From: Streptomyces sp. NBC_01275
GTDB taxonomy: Bacteria; Actinomycetota; Actinomycetes; Streptomycetales; Streptomycetaceae
Direction: 5' to 3'
Assembly (NCBI RefSeq): GCF_026340655.1
Contig: NZ_JAPEOZ010000001.1
Span: 8,618,001 to 8,682,000 of the forward strand
DNA length: 64,000 nt
The notes under the pieces: model-generated
Told to the model about the DNA's origin: nothing
What the model saw: only the letters and a program-made list of their open reading frames with translations
Database searches by the model: none
Shown: one piece after another, positions 49,462-56,733 of the stretch
Position numbering within the stretch: position 1 is the stretch's first letter
Layout: every line of letters starts with the position of its first letter
Position numbers and translations under genes: made by a program

Positions 49462-51075
49462 GTGTTGAACGAGTTCACGCGCCGCGGATTCCTCGGCAGC
49501 GCGGCGGCGGTCGGCGGGGCCGCCGTGGTGACCACGGCGGCCGTGCCGCAAGCGGCGGAGGCGGCGGAAGGCGGCGCGTGCGGCCCGAGCACCGGGCTGG
49601 TCCAGGTCGACCGGGCGGACCGGCGCTACCAGGACCTGGTCAGCAGGGGCTTCAACGGCCGGTTCCGCGGCCGGCCCGACGCGGTGTACGTCGTCCACAC
49701 CGCGGACCAGGTCGTCGACGCGGTGAACCGGGCCCTGGCCGCGGGGCAGCGGATCGCCGTGCGCAGCGGCGGCCACTGCTTCGAGGGCTTCGTGGACGAC
49801 CCCGCCGTCCGGGCCGTCATCGACATGTCCGAGATGAGACACGTCGGCTACGACGCCAAGCGACGGGCGTTCGCCGTGGAACCCGGCGCGACCCTCGGCG
49901 AGACCTACCGCACCCTGTATCTCGACTGGGGCGTGACCATCCCGGCCGGCGTCTGCCCCCAGGTGGGCGTCGGCGGCCATGTCCTGGGCGGCGGCTACGG
50001 CCCGCTGTCCCGCCGCGACGGCGTGGTGGCCGATCATCTGTACGCCGTGGAGGTCGTCGTCGTGGACGCCTCCGGCCGGGCCCGCAAGGTCGTCGCCACC
50101 AGTGCCGCCTCCGACCCCCACCGTGAGCTGTGGTGGGCCCACACCGGGGGCGGCGGCGGCAACTTCGGGATCGTCACCCGGTACTGGTTCCGCACGCCCG
50201 GGGCGGTCGGCAACGACCCCTCCGCACTGCTGCCCAAGGCCCCCGAGTCCACCCTCAGACACCTCGTGACCTGGGACTGGACCGCCCTCACGGAGCAGGC
50301 GTTCACCCGCATCCTTGCCAACCACGGCGCCTGGCACCAGCGCAACAGCGTCGCCGACACCCCGTACGCCAGCCTGCACAGCGTCTTCTACCTCAACAGC
50401 CGGGCCGCCGGACAGATCCTGCTGGACGTCCAGATCGACGGCGGACTGCCCGGCGCCGAGGGGCTGTTGACCGACTTCGTGGCCGCGATCAACGAGGGCG
50501 TCGGCGTCGAGCCGGGCGTCCAGCGGAGCGCGGAACCCTGGCTGCGCGCCACCCTGGCCAACAAGTTCGACACCGGCGGCTTCGACCGGACCAAGTCGAA
50601 GGGCGCGTATCTGCGCAAGCCGTGGACCGACGCCCAGGCCGCCGTCCTCTACCGCCGGCTCAGCGCCGACGCCGGGGTCTGGGGAGAGGTCTCGCTCTAC
50701 TCCTACGGCGCCAAGGTCAACTCCGTCCCGGAGACGGCCACCGCCACCGCCCAGCGCGACTCCATCATCAAGGTGTGGATGTCCGCGACCTGGATGGACC
50801 CCGCCCAGGACGACGCCAACCTTGCGTGGATCCGGGGGATCTACCGCGAGGTCTTCGCCGCGACCGGCGGCGTTCCGGTCCCCGGCGACCGCACCGAGGG
50901 CACGTTCATCAACTACCCCGACATCGACCTGGCCGACCCGGAGTGGAACACCTCCGGAGTCCCCTGGCACACCCTCTACTACAAGGGCAACTACCCGCGC
51001 CTGCAGAGGGTCAAGGTCCGCTGGGACCCCGGGAACGTCTTCCGGCACGCCCTGTCCGTGCGGCTGCCCGACTGA
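49462..51075 (+). CDS. AknOx-like secreted flavin oxidase of the terminal sugar (BBE family)
   Basis: A 537-residue FAD-linked oxidase. A twin-arginine signal (TRRGFLG, residues 6-12) directs export. The bicovalent FAD anchors are His105 (RSGGHCFEG) and Cys165 (PAGVCPQVG), 60 residues apart as His70/Cys130 in AknOx. The two catalytic tyrosines of AknOx (378 and 450) fall at the same offset on Tyr413 (SLYSYG) and Tyr485 (TFINYP). AknOx oxidises terminal rhodinose to cinerulose and then L-aculose. GTG 49462 is chosen for GGAAGG at 49451-49456; GTG 49456 and TTG 49465 are alternatives. Confidence 0.93.
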   Translation: MLNEFTRRGFLGSAAAVGGAAVVTTAAVPQAAEAAEGGACGPSTGLVQVDRADRRYQDLVSRGFNGRFRGRPDAVYVVHTADQVVDAVNRALAAGQRIAVRSGGHCFEGFVDDPAVRAVIDMSEMRHVGYDAKRRAFAVEPGATLGETYRTLYLDWGVTIPAGVCPQVGVGGHVLGGGYGPLSRRDGVVADHLYAVEVVVVDASGRARKVVATSAASDPHRELWWAHTGGGGGNFGIVTRYWFRTPGAVGNDPSALLPKAPESTLRHLVTWDWTALTEQAFTRILANHGAWHQRNSVADTPYASLHSVFYLNSRAAGQILLDVQIDGGLPGAEGLLTDFVAAINEGVGVEPGVQRSAEPWLRATLANKFDTGGFDRTKSKGAYLRKPWTDAQAAVLYRRLSADAGVWGEVSLYSYGAKVNSVPETATATAQRDSIIKVWMSATWMDPAQDDANLAWIRGIYREVFAATGGVPVPGDRTEGTFINYPDIDLADPEWNTSGVPWHTLYYKGNYPRLQRVKVRWDPGNVFRHALSVRLPD

Positions 51076-51096
51076 CGCGGACCGAGGACGACCGCG

Positions 51097-51135
51097 GAAG
51101 GGGCGGTGGCCGCATCCAGCGCCCACCGCCCCTTC
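51097..51135. terminator. Terminator hairpin after the AknOx-like gene
   Basis: GAAGGGGCGGTGG (51097-51109) pairs with CCACCGCCCCTTC (51123-51135) around a 13-base loop. Confidence 0.85.
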
Positions 51136-51174
51136 GCCGTAAGGAAGTTCGGAACGGAGAGTCAGAACGAACAT

Positions 51175-51239
51175 TCGGAACGAAGACCGAGAGCGGAGAC
51201 CGAGAACGAAGACCGAGAACGAAGACCGATAGCGGAGAC
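51175..51239. repeat. 13-bp tandem repeat, five copies, between convergent genes
   Basis: Units of consensus CGAGAACGAAGAC run up to the stop codon of the N-methyltransferase gene. They are non-coding. Confidence 0.85.
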
Positions 51240-51971
51240 TCAGCCCCGTGCGGCCCGCCCGCCCCGGTCCGCGAGGAACAGCCCCCGGCCCGACTGGATC
51301 CCGCCGACGTAGACGACGTCCAGTCCCGCCCGCGTGAAAGCCTCCTCGTACTCGGCCCGGGTGAAGAGGGTGAGCGTGTGCCGTTCCGCGAAGTGCTGCA
51401 CGCCGCTTCCGGGTTCGGCGACCACGTAGTGCACGACCATGTGCGAGGTGCGCCCCTCGCGCTCCGAGTACGAGACGCGGGTCATCGTCCTCCTGCCCAC
51501 GGTGACCGTGTCCCCGGACACGTGATGCTCCAGGGACGTCTCCAGGAACCACCAGGGATCGACCGCCACGACCCCGCCCGGCGCGAGATGCTCCGCGAAC
51601 GACCGCAGCGTGGACGCCAGTTCAGCGGTGTCCTCGAGATAGGCGATCGAACCGAACATGCAGGTGATCGCGTCGTAGGAGCGGCCGAGCGCGAGGTCGC
51701 GCATGTCGCCGCCGTGCAGGACCGCGCCGGGCGCCGCGGCGCGGGCCCGCGCCATCATGGCCTCGGACAGCTCCAGCCCCTCGACCTTGTCGAAGAGTTC
51801 GGCGAAGTGCCGCAGATGCGCGCCGGTGCCGCACGCGACGTCCAACAGCGTGGCCGCCCGCGGACTGCGGGCCCGGACGAGCCCGGCGACCGTGGCCGCC
51901 TCCGCCCGGTAGTCCTTTCCGCGCGCCTCGTGCAGCAGGTCGTAGAGCTCGGCCATCCCGGGTCCGTACAT
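51240..51971 (-). CDS. Second DesVI/AknX2-type SAM methyltransferase
   Basis: A 243-residue methyltransferase closely resembling the one at 31017-31733: MYGPGMAELYDLLHEARGKD start, LLDVACGTGAHLRHF SAM motif, CMFGSIAYLEDT and DPWWFLETSLEHHV. The family N-methylates dTDP-aminosugars. With two copies, one may do the first and the other the second methylation, or one may act on another substrate. ATG 51971 is preceded by GGAGGGGA. It is 14 bases downstream of the NmrA-like gene. Confidence 0.86.
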   Translation of the reverse strand: MYGPGMAELYDLLHEARGKDYRAEAATVAGLVRARSPRAATLLDVACGTGAHLRHFAELFDKVEGLELSEAMMARARAAAPGAVLHGGDMRDLALGRSYDAITCMFGSIAYLEDTAELASTLRSFAEHLAPGGVVAVDPWWFLETSLEHHVSGDTVTVGRRTMTRVSYSEREGRTSHMVVHYVVAEPGSGVQHFAERHTLTLFTRAEYEEAFTRAGLDVVYVGGIQSGRGLFLADRGGRAARG

Positions 51972-51985
51972 GCGGGTCCCCTCCT

Positions 51986-52831
51986 TCAGCTGGGAGTGCT
52001 GAAACCGTCGACGTGGTCGGCGGCCCACTGGGCGAAGGTGCGCGGCTCGCGGCCGGTGACGTCCCGCACCACGGTGGTCACCGGGCCGGGGACGACGGCC
52101 GACTCCGCGAGGTAGTCGAGCACCATCTCGACGACCGGGGGCGGCATCGCGCCGCTCAGCGCCGCGCGCCCTTCCTCGCGGCTCAGCTCCTCGAAGCGGA
52201 TCTCCCGGCCCGTCGCCTCCGCCAGCACGCGGACCTGCTCGATCTGGGTGAGGGCCTCGGGCCCGGTCACCTCGTACCGCGCGCCCGCATGGCCGTCCCC
52301 CAGCAGCGCGGCCGCCGCCACCGCGGCGACGTCGGCCTCGTGGACGAGCGCGCGGGCGGCGCGGCCGTACGGCGCGCGCACCACGTTCTCCGCACGGATG
52401 GAGGGCCCCCACTTCCACAGCACGTTGCCGGCGAACTCGTCGGGGCGCACGAAGGTCCACTCCACCCCGCTGTCCTCGACGGCCCGTTCGACCGCGCGGT
52501 GGTGCCGGGCGCTGTGGTTGTTCTCGTCCTCGCCGAGCACCGAGCTCGACGACAGGACGACGATGTGCCGCACCCCTGCCTTCCGGGCCAGCGCGGCGAC
52601 CTCGTGAGCGGTCTCGGGGACCGGGAAGAGGTACATCCGCTCGATGTCCTCCAGCGCGGCGGACAGCGTGTCGGGTCGCTCCAGGTCGCCCTGGACGACC
52701 TCGACGCCGGCCGGCGTCGTCGCGGCCCCGGGGGAGCGGGTGAGCGCCCGCACGCGATGCCCCGAAGCCGCCAGGCTCCGGGTCACATGGCGGCCGACTT
52801 GGCCCGTGGCGCCGGTCAGCAGGATGTTCAA
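51986..52831 (-). CDS. NmrA-like NAD(P)-binding protein, candidate partner in C-1 hydroxylation
   Basis: A 281-residue atypical SDR. It has LLTGATGQVGRHVTRSLAASGHRV at residues 4-27, VRHIVVLSSSSVLG and WTFVRPDEFAGN. It lacks a clear YxxxK active site, as in the NmrA family. A divergent SnoaL-like gene lies 195 bases away. NmrA-like plus SnoaL-like pairs (KstA15/KstA16 and SnoaW/SnoaL2) carry out C-1 hydroxylation of anthracyclines, so this is a candidate half of such a system. TTG 52831 follows GAGGAGGGG. Confidence 0.83.
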   Translation of the reverse strand: MNILLTGATGQVGRHVTRSLAASGHRVRALTRSPGAATTPAGVEVVQGDLERPDTLSAALEDIERMYLFPVPETAHEVAALARKAGVRHIVVLSSSSVLGEDENNHSARHHRAVERAVEDSGVEWTFVRPDEFAGNVLWKWGPSIRAENVVRAPYGRAARALVHEADVAAVAAAALLGDGHAGARYEVTGPEALTQIEQVRVLAEATGREIRFEELSREEGRAALSGAMPPPVVEMVLDYLAESAVVPGPVTTVVRDVTGREPRTFAQWAADHVDGFSTPS

Positions 52832-52947
52832 GGCCCCTCCTCGGCAGGTGAGTTCGGGCCCAGGGTGCCGCGCCGGGCTAGAGGAACCCGTGAGCGCCAC
52901 TGGATCCGGGCCCAGGGATCCCGGCCCGCGCGCCGCTCCAGACGGAA

Positions 52948-52965
52948 TGGACCGATCCTGGAGCC
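52948..52965 (+). promoter_or_regulatory. SARP-like heptamer pair upstream of the SnoaL2-like gene
   Basis: TGGACCG (52948) and TGGAGCC (52959) are 11 bases apart. GTGAGCG (52890) and TGGATCC (52901) form another pair with the same spacing nearer the NmrA-like gene. Confidence 0.5.
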
Positions 52966-53026
52966 GTCCCGTGCGACGCGAGGGCAGGCTGGCGTGACAT
53001 CGTCCGTACGACTGCGAGGAGTCGCC

Positions 53027-53464
53027 GTGTCAATGGCCGAGCGCAAGGCGCTGTGTCTGGAGATGGTCGCCGCCTGGAACCGTTGGGACCTCAGCGGGAT
53101 CATCAAGCACTGGTCGCCGGACATCGTGCACTACTCCGAGGACAACGAGGTGAGTTCCGCCGACATGGTCAAGCTCATGGAGGGCGGGCTGAAGGCGTTC
53201 CCGGATCTCCAGCTCGAGGTGAAGAGCATCATGGCCGAGGAGGACCTGGTCACCCTCAGGATCACCGTGACCGCCACCCACCAGGGCGAGTTCATGGGCG
53301 TGGCCCCCACCGGACAGCGCGTCAGCTGGCACCTGGTGGAGGAACTGCGCTTCGCGGACGGCAAGGTGGTCGAGCACTGGGACGTCATCAACATGCGCCC
53401 CCTCCTGGTCCGGCTCGGCAAGCTGCCCGACATCCCGAAGGTCGAGCAGGAGGCGAGCGCCTGA
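53027..53464 (+). CDS. SnoaL-like protein (SnoaL2/AclR/KstA16 type)
   Basis: A 145-residue SnoaL-fold protein (VAAWNRWDLSGIIKHWSPDIV, VSSADMVKLMEGGLKAFPDL, MGVAPTGQRVSWHLVEELRF, VVEHWDVINM). It differs from the AknH-type cyclase in having a hydrophobic C-terminal half. Together with the divergent NmrA-like gene it fits the two-component C-1 hydroxylase of pyrromycinone- or nogalamycin-type pathways, which would give a 1-hydroxylated aglycone. GTG 53027 is favoured by GAGGAG at five bases. Confidence 0.83.
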   Translation: MSMAERKALCLEMVAAWNRWDLSGIIKHWSPDIVHYSEDNEVSSADMVKLMEGGLKAFPDLQLEVKSIMAEEDLVTLRITVTATHQGEFMGVAPTGQRVSWHLVEELRFADGKVVEHWDVINMRPLLVRLGKLPDIPKVEQEASA

Positions 53465-53680
53465 CTGCCCGTCAGGGCACTCGGCCCGCCCGCCGGTCGG
53501 TCGGCGCGACCCCGGGGGTGCGGCTGCCGCGCACCGCGCCCCCGGGCCGCTCGCCCCGCGTTCGGGCGCTCCCCGCCGCGTCCCGCGCGGCTCACTATGC
53601 TGACGTCCGGACGGGCGACGGGCAGGCGGCAGGCGGACGGAAGGCCGCACCCGGACGGAACCGGACGGAACGGGGTGACG

Positions 53681-54256
53681 ATGTCGGCGACGCGGTTGCT
53701 GGTCCTCGGGGTGGTGCGCGGATTCGGCAGCACGCACGGCTACCGGGTGCGCGCCGAGCTGCTGTCCTGGGGGATCGACGACTGGGCCAACGTCAAGCCC
53801 GGCTCGATCTATCACGCCCTGCGGCAGATGGCGAAGGACGGCCTGCTGGCGGCCAGCGAGATCGCTGACTGGCCCGGGCGGGTGGACTACCGCGTGACCC
53901 CGGCCGGGGAGAAGGAGTTCTTCCGGCTGCTCGTCGACGCCCTGGAGCGGCCCGAGCACCGCGCCGACATGCTCAGCGCCGGCCTCGCGCTGATGCCCGC
54001 GCTCACCCGCGACCGAGCCGTCCGCGCGCTCTCGACGCGGCTGAGCGTCCTGGAGACACAGCGCGCCGTGGTGCGCAAGGAGGCCGAGGCGGCCCGGTCC
54101 GGAGGGCTGCCGCCGCATCTGGCCGAACTGTGGACGATGCGCAGGCGGTACGCCGACCTCAACGTCGAGTGGGCCGGTGACCTGCTGGAACGGGTGAGTT
54201 CCGGGGAGTACGAGATGGCGGGCGAACGCGGACGCGCGGTCGGCATGCCCCGCTGA
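53681..54256 (+). CDS. PadR-family transcriptional regulator
   Basis: A 191-residue PadR protein. The winged helix covers residues 1-75 (LLVLGVVRGFGSTHGYRVRAELL, VKPGSIYHALRQMAKDGLL, RVDYRVTPAGEKEFFRLL) and a helical C-terminal dimerisation region follows. It sits directly upstream of the exporter genes, the classic place for a drug-responsive repressor. It is the best local candidate to bind the CTANNCAAAYTTGNNTAG sites. ATG 53681 is chosen; GTG 53675 is also in frame. Confidence 0.9.
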   Translation: MSATRLLVLGVVRGFGSTHGYRVRAELLSWGIDDWANVKPGSIYHALRQMAKDGLLAASEIADWPGRVDYRVTPAGEKEFFRLLVDALERPEHRADMLSAGLALMPALTRDRAVRALSTRLSVLETQRAVVRKEAEAARSGGLPPHLAELWTMRRRYADLNVEWAGDLLERVSSGEYEMAGERGRAVGMPR

Positions 54257-54322
54257 GCTCCCACTCTTCTCCCGCTGACCTCCCGCGCGGCTCCCGCTGA
54301 GCTCTCACTGGAACGGCCCCCA

Positions 54323-54340
54323 CTAATCAAACTTGCATAG
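54323..54340. promoter_or_regulatory. Operator copy 3 at the exporter promoter
   Basis: CTAATCAAACTTGCATAG fits CTANNCAAAYTTGNNTAG and overlaps the likely -35 TTGCAT (54333-54338), 18 bases from the -10 TAGCTT (54357-54362). Confidence 0.7.
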
Positions 54341-54369
54341 CTGACTGCTCGTGCTCTAGCTTGGATGCA

Positions 54370-54387
54370 GTGGTCAAATTTGATTAC
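54370..54387. promoter_or_regulatory. Operator copy 4 at the exporter promoter
   Basis: GTGGTCAAATTTGATTAC shares the CAAATTTG core with partly matching outer arms and covers the expected transcription start, 47 bases from copy 3. Confidence 0.65.
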
Positions 54388-54416
54388 TGAGCGAATCAGG
54401 GCCGAGGAGTCACAGA

Positions 54417-55397
54417 TTGAGTTCGCAATCAACCCTTGCCATCGAGGCGTCGGGCCTCGTGAAGACCTTCGGAGAGACCCGCGCCGTCGACGGCGTGGAC
54501 CTGGCCATCCCGCAGGGCGTCGTCTACGGCGTGCTGGGACCCAACGGCGCAGGCAAGACGACGACGATCCGGATGCTGGCCACCCTGCTGACCCCTGACG
54601 CCGGCACCGCCAGGGTGCTCGGCCACGACGTGGTCAAGGAGGCCGCGGCGGTCCGCAGCCGGGTCAGTCTCACCGGCCAGTTCGCCTCCATCGACGAGGA
54701 CCTCACCGCCACCGAGAACCTGACCCTGCTCGCCCGGCTGCTGGGCTTCTCCCGGGCGCAGGCCGCGGAGCGCTCCGAGGAGCTGCTGGCGGCCTTCGAC
54801 CTGACCAAGGCGGCCGGCCGGCAGGCCAAGACCTTCTCCGGGGGCATGCGCCGCCGGCTCGACATCGCCGCCAGCCTCGTCATCACCCCGGACCTGCTCT
54901 TCCTGGACGAGCCGACCACCGGACTCGACCCGCGCAGCCGCGGCCAGGTGTGGGACAGCGTGCGGGCCATGGTGGCCCTGGGCACCACGATCCTGCTCAC
55001 CACCCAGTATCTGGACGAGGCCGACCAGTTGGCCGACCGGATCGCCGTCATCGACCACGGCCGGGTCATCGCCGAGGGCACCACGGGCGAGCTGAAGTCG
55101 TCGGTCGGCACGGGAGCCCTGCACGTACGGCTGGTGAAGGCCGAGAGCCGCCCCGAGGCCTCCCAGGTGCTGACCCGGACCCTCGCGTCGCCGGTCTTCC
55201 AGGAGTCCGATCCGTTCGCGCTCTCCGTACGGACCGACGACACCGAGCGGGTCGCCCGCGCCCTGACCGAACTCTCCCGCTCGGAGATCGCCGTCGCCGA
55301 CTTCACGTACGGCCGGCCCAGCCTCGACGAGGTCTTCCTCGCCCTGACCGGGCACCCCGCGGAAGACGGCGCCGACACCCAGGAGGACGCGGCATGA
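54417..55397 (+). CDS. drrA: DrrA-type daunorubicin-resistance ABC transporter ATPase
   Basis: A 326-residue ATPase with Walker [16 protein letters not shown] (residues 41-55), signature [15 protein letters not shown] near 140, Walker [13 protein letters not shown] near 160 and the DrrA-type C-terminal domain ([15 protein letters not shown]). It powers export of the anthracycline through DrrB and gives self-resistance. TTG 54417 is preceded by GAGGAG. It overlaps the permease gene by ATGA and is controlled by a promoter flanked by duplicated operators. Confidence 0.95.
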   Translation: MSSQSTLAIEASGLVKTFGETRAVDGVDLAIPQGVVYGVLGPNGAGKTTTIRMLATLLTPDAGTARVLGHDVVKEAAAVRSRVSLTGQFASIDEDLTATENLTLLARLLGFSRAQAAERSEELLAAFDLTKAAGRQAKTFSGGMRRRLDIAASLVITPDLLFLDEPTTGLDPRSRGQVWDSVRAMVALGTTILLTTQYLDEADQLADRIAVIDHGRVIAEGTTGELKSSVGTGALHVRLVKAESRPEASQVLTRTLASPVFQESDPFALSVRTDDTERVARALTELSRSEIAVADFTYGRPSLDEVFLALTGHPAEDGADTQEDAA

Positions 55398-56248
55398 CGC
55401 TCACATCCGAGACGGCCGCCGCCCCGGGCGTGCCCGACGACGCCCTACGCAAGGCCCTCACCAGCCAGATCCGCCCCTCCCGCCCCAACCCGCTGACCGC
55501 CGTACGGGTCTCGGCCTGGCGGACGATGCGGAAGATGAAGCACTACGGCGTGGCCGTGGTCTTCGACGTCACGCTGATGCCGATCATCTTCCTGCTGACC
55601 TTCACCTATCTGTTCGGCGGCGCGTTCGCCGGATCGACGAAGGAGTACCTCCAGTACTTCCTCCCCGGCGTCCTCGTCCAGACCGTCGTCATGCCGACCG
55701 TCTACACCGGCACCTCGCTCAACATGGACATCACCCGAGGCATCTACGACCGCTTCCGCACCCTTCCCTTCTGGCAGCCCGCCACCATCGTGGGCAACCT
55801 CCTCGGCGACGTCGTCCGCTATGTGCTGGCCCTCGTCACCACGATGAGCGTCGGCCTCGCGCTGGGCTTCCGCCCCGACGGCGGAGTGGGCGGGGTGCTG
55901 GCCGCGATGCTCCTGCTGCTGGTCTTCGCGGTGAGCGTCAGCTGGATCTTCGCCGCCCTCGGCGTGGTGGCCAAGGCGCCCGAGACGGTGTCCGGCACCA
56001 GCATGCTGGTCATGTTCCCGCTGGTCTTCACCAGCAACATCTTCGTGGAGCCCGACACGATGCCCGGCTGGATGGAAGCGCTCGTCGACGTCAACCCGGT
56101 CAGTGACGCCGCCACCGCCGTACGTGGACTGGTCCACGGCAACGCGAGCGGCGCCGACATCGGCTGGGTCCTGCTGGCCTGCGGAGTCATCACCGCGATC
56201 TTCGCTCCGCTGACCATGTACCTGTACCGCGCCAAGAGCCGCGGCTAG
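55394..56248 (+). CDS. drrB: DrrB-type ABC-2 permease
   Basis: A 284-residue membrane protein of the ABC-2 type with about six membrane segments between residues 55 and 280 ([21 protein letters not shown] first). The [20 protein letters not shown] segment is typical of DrrB. It forms the exporter with DrrA and is translationally coupled to it. The gene ends about 20 bases before a terminator. Confidence 0.94.
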   Translation: MTLTSETAAAPGVPDDALRKALTSQIRPSRPNPLTAVRVSAWRTMRKMKHYGVAVVFDVTLMPIIFLLTFTYLFGGAFAGSTKEYLQYFLPGVLVQTVVMPTVYTGTSLNMDITRGIYDRFRTLPFWQPATIVGNLLGDVVRYVLALVTTMSVGLALGFRPDGGVGGVLAAMLLLLVFAVSVSWIFAALGVVAKAPETVSGTSMLVMFPLVFTSNIFVEPDTMPGWMEALVDVNPVSDAATAVRGLVHGNASGADIGWVLLACGVITAIFAPLTMYLYRAKSRG

Positions 56249-56270
56249 CCGCTTGGCCCCCCCCATGACG

Positions 56271-56329
56271 AGCCACGGCGGCCGGGATCGGTTGCCACCC
56301 CCGTCGGCCGGCCCCGAGCCGCCGTGGCT
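56271..56329. terminator. Long-loop terminator hairpin after drrB
   Basis: AGCCACGGCGGC (56271-56282) pairs with GCCGCCGTGGCT (56318-56329) across a 35-base loop between convergent genes. Confidence 0.6.
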
Positions 56330-56334
56330 CCCCT

Positions 56335-56589
56335 TCACGAAGTGATCCAGCCATATCCTCTGAGATCGTCCGACAGCGCGGCGACCGGAGCGGCCGCCTC
56401 CGCGACCTCGCAGTGGGCCGCCTCCGCGAGGATCGCCGCCAGTTCCTGCTCCGTGCGCGGCCGGCGCAGGGCTTCCAGGATGATGCGGGCGGCCTTGTTG
56501 ACGTGGGCCGCCGGGAACGTGTCGCCGTCGACGACGTGGGCTCCGCCGTCCGGATCCTCCTCCAGCCGCAGGGAGTCGACGATCCGCAT
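56335..56589 (-). CDS. Stand-alone PqqD-like protein (RiPP recognition element fold)
   Basis: An 84-residue protein with the PqqD pattern: a beta-rich N-terminus (GGAHVVDGDTFPAAHVNKAA), the helix ARIILEALRRPRTEQELAAIL and a C-terminal winged helix ending DLRGYGWITS. PqqD-like domains bind leader peptides in RiPP pathways. No precursor, radical SAM or YcaO gene lies beside it here; the nearest RiPP-like genes are about 35 kb away. ATG 56589 is used; the ribosome site is weak. Confidence 0.7.
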   Translation of the reverse strand: MRIVDSLRLEEDPDGGAHVVDGDTFPAAHVNKAARIILEALRRPRTEQELAAILAEAAHCEVAEAAAPVAALSDDLRGYGWITS

Positions 56590-56733
56590 CGCGCCCCGGA
56601 AGCCGTCTTGCGCGGCCGGGGCCTGCCCGCTGTATCAGGCAGGGACCCTCGCGCATCGTGCTGAGGGGGCGGAGTGCCGCCCGGGGCGTCCGTCGGGGCG
56701 CCCGCGTGTCTTGTCCTGACGGGGGGAGCCGGG

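Noticed and set aside
56590..56656. Possible short precursor upstream of the PqqD-like gene
   Set aside because: The only ATG frame there runs on through the PqqD gene in another frame and has no leader/core pattern.
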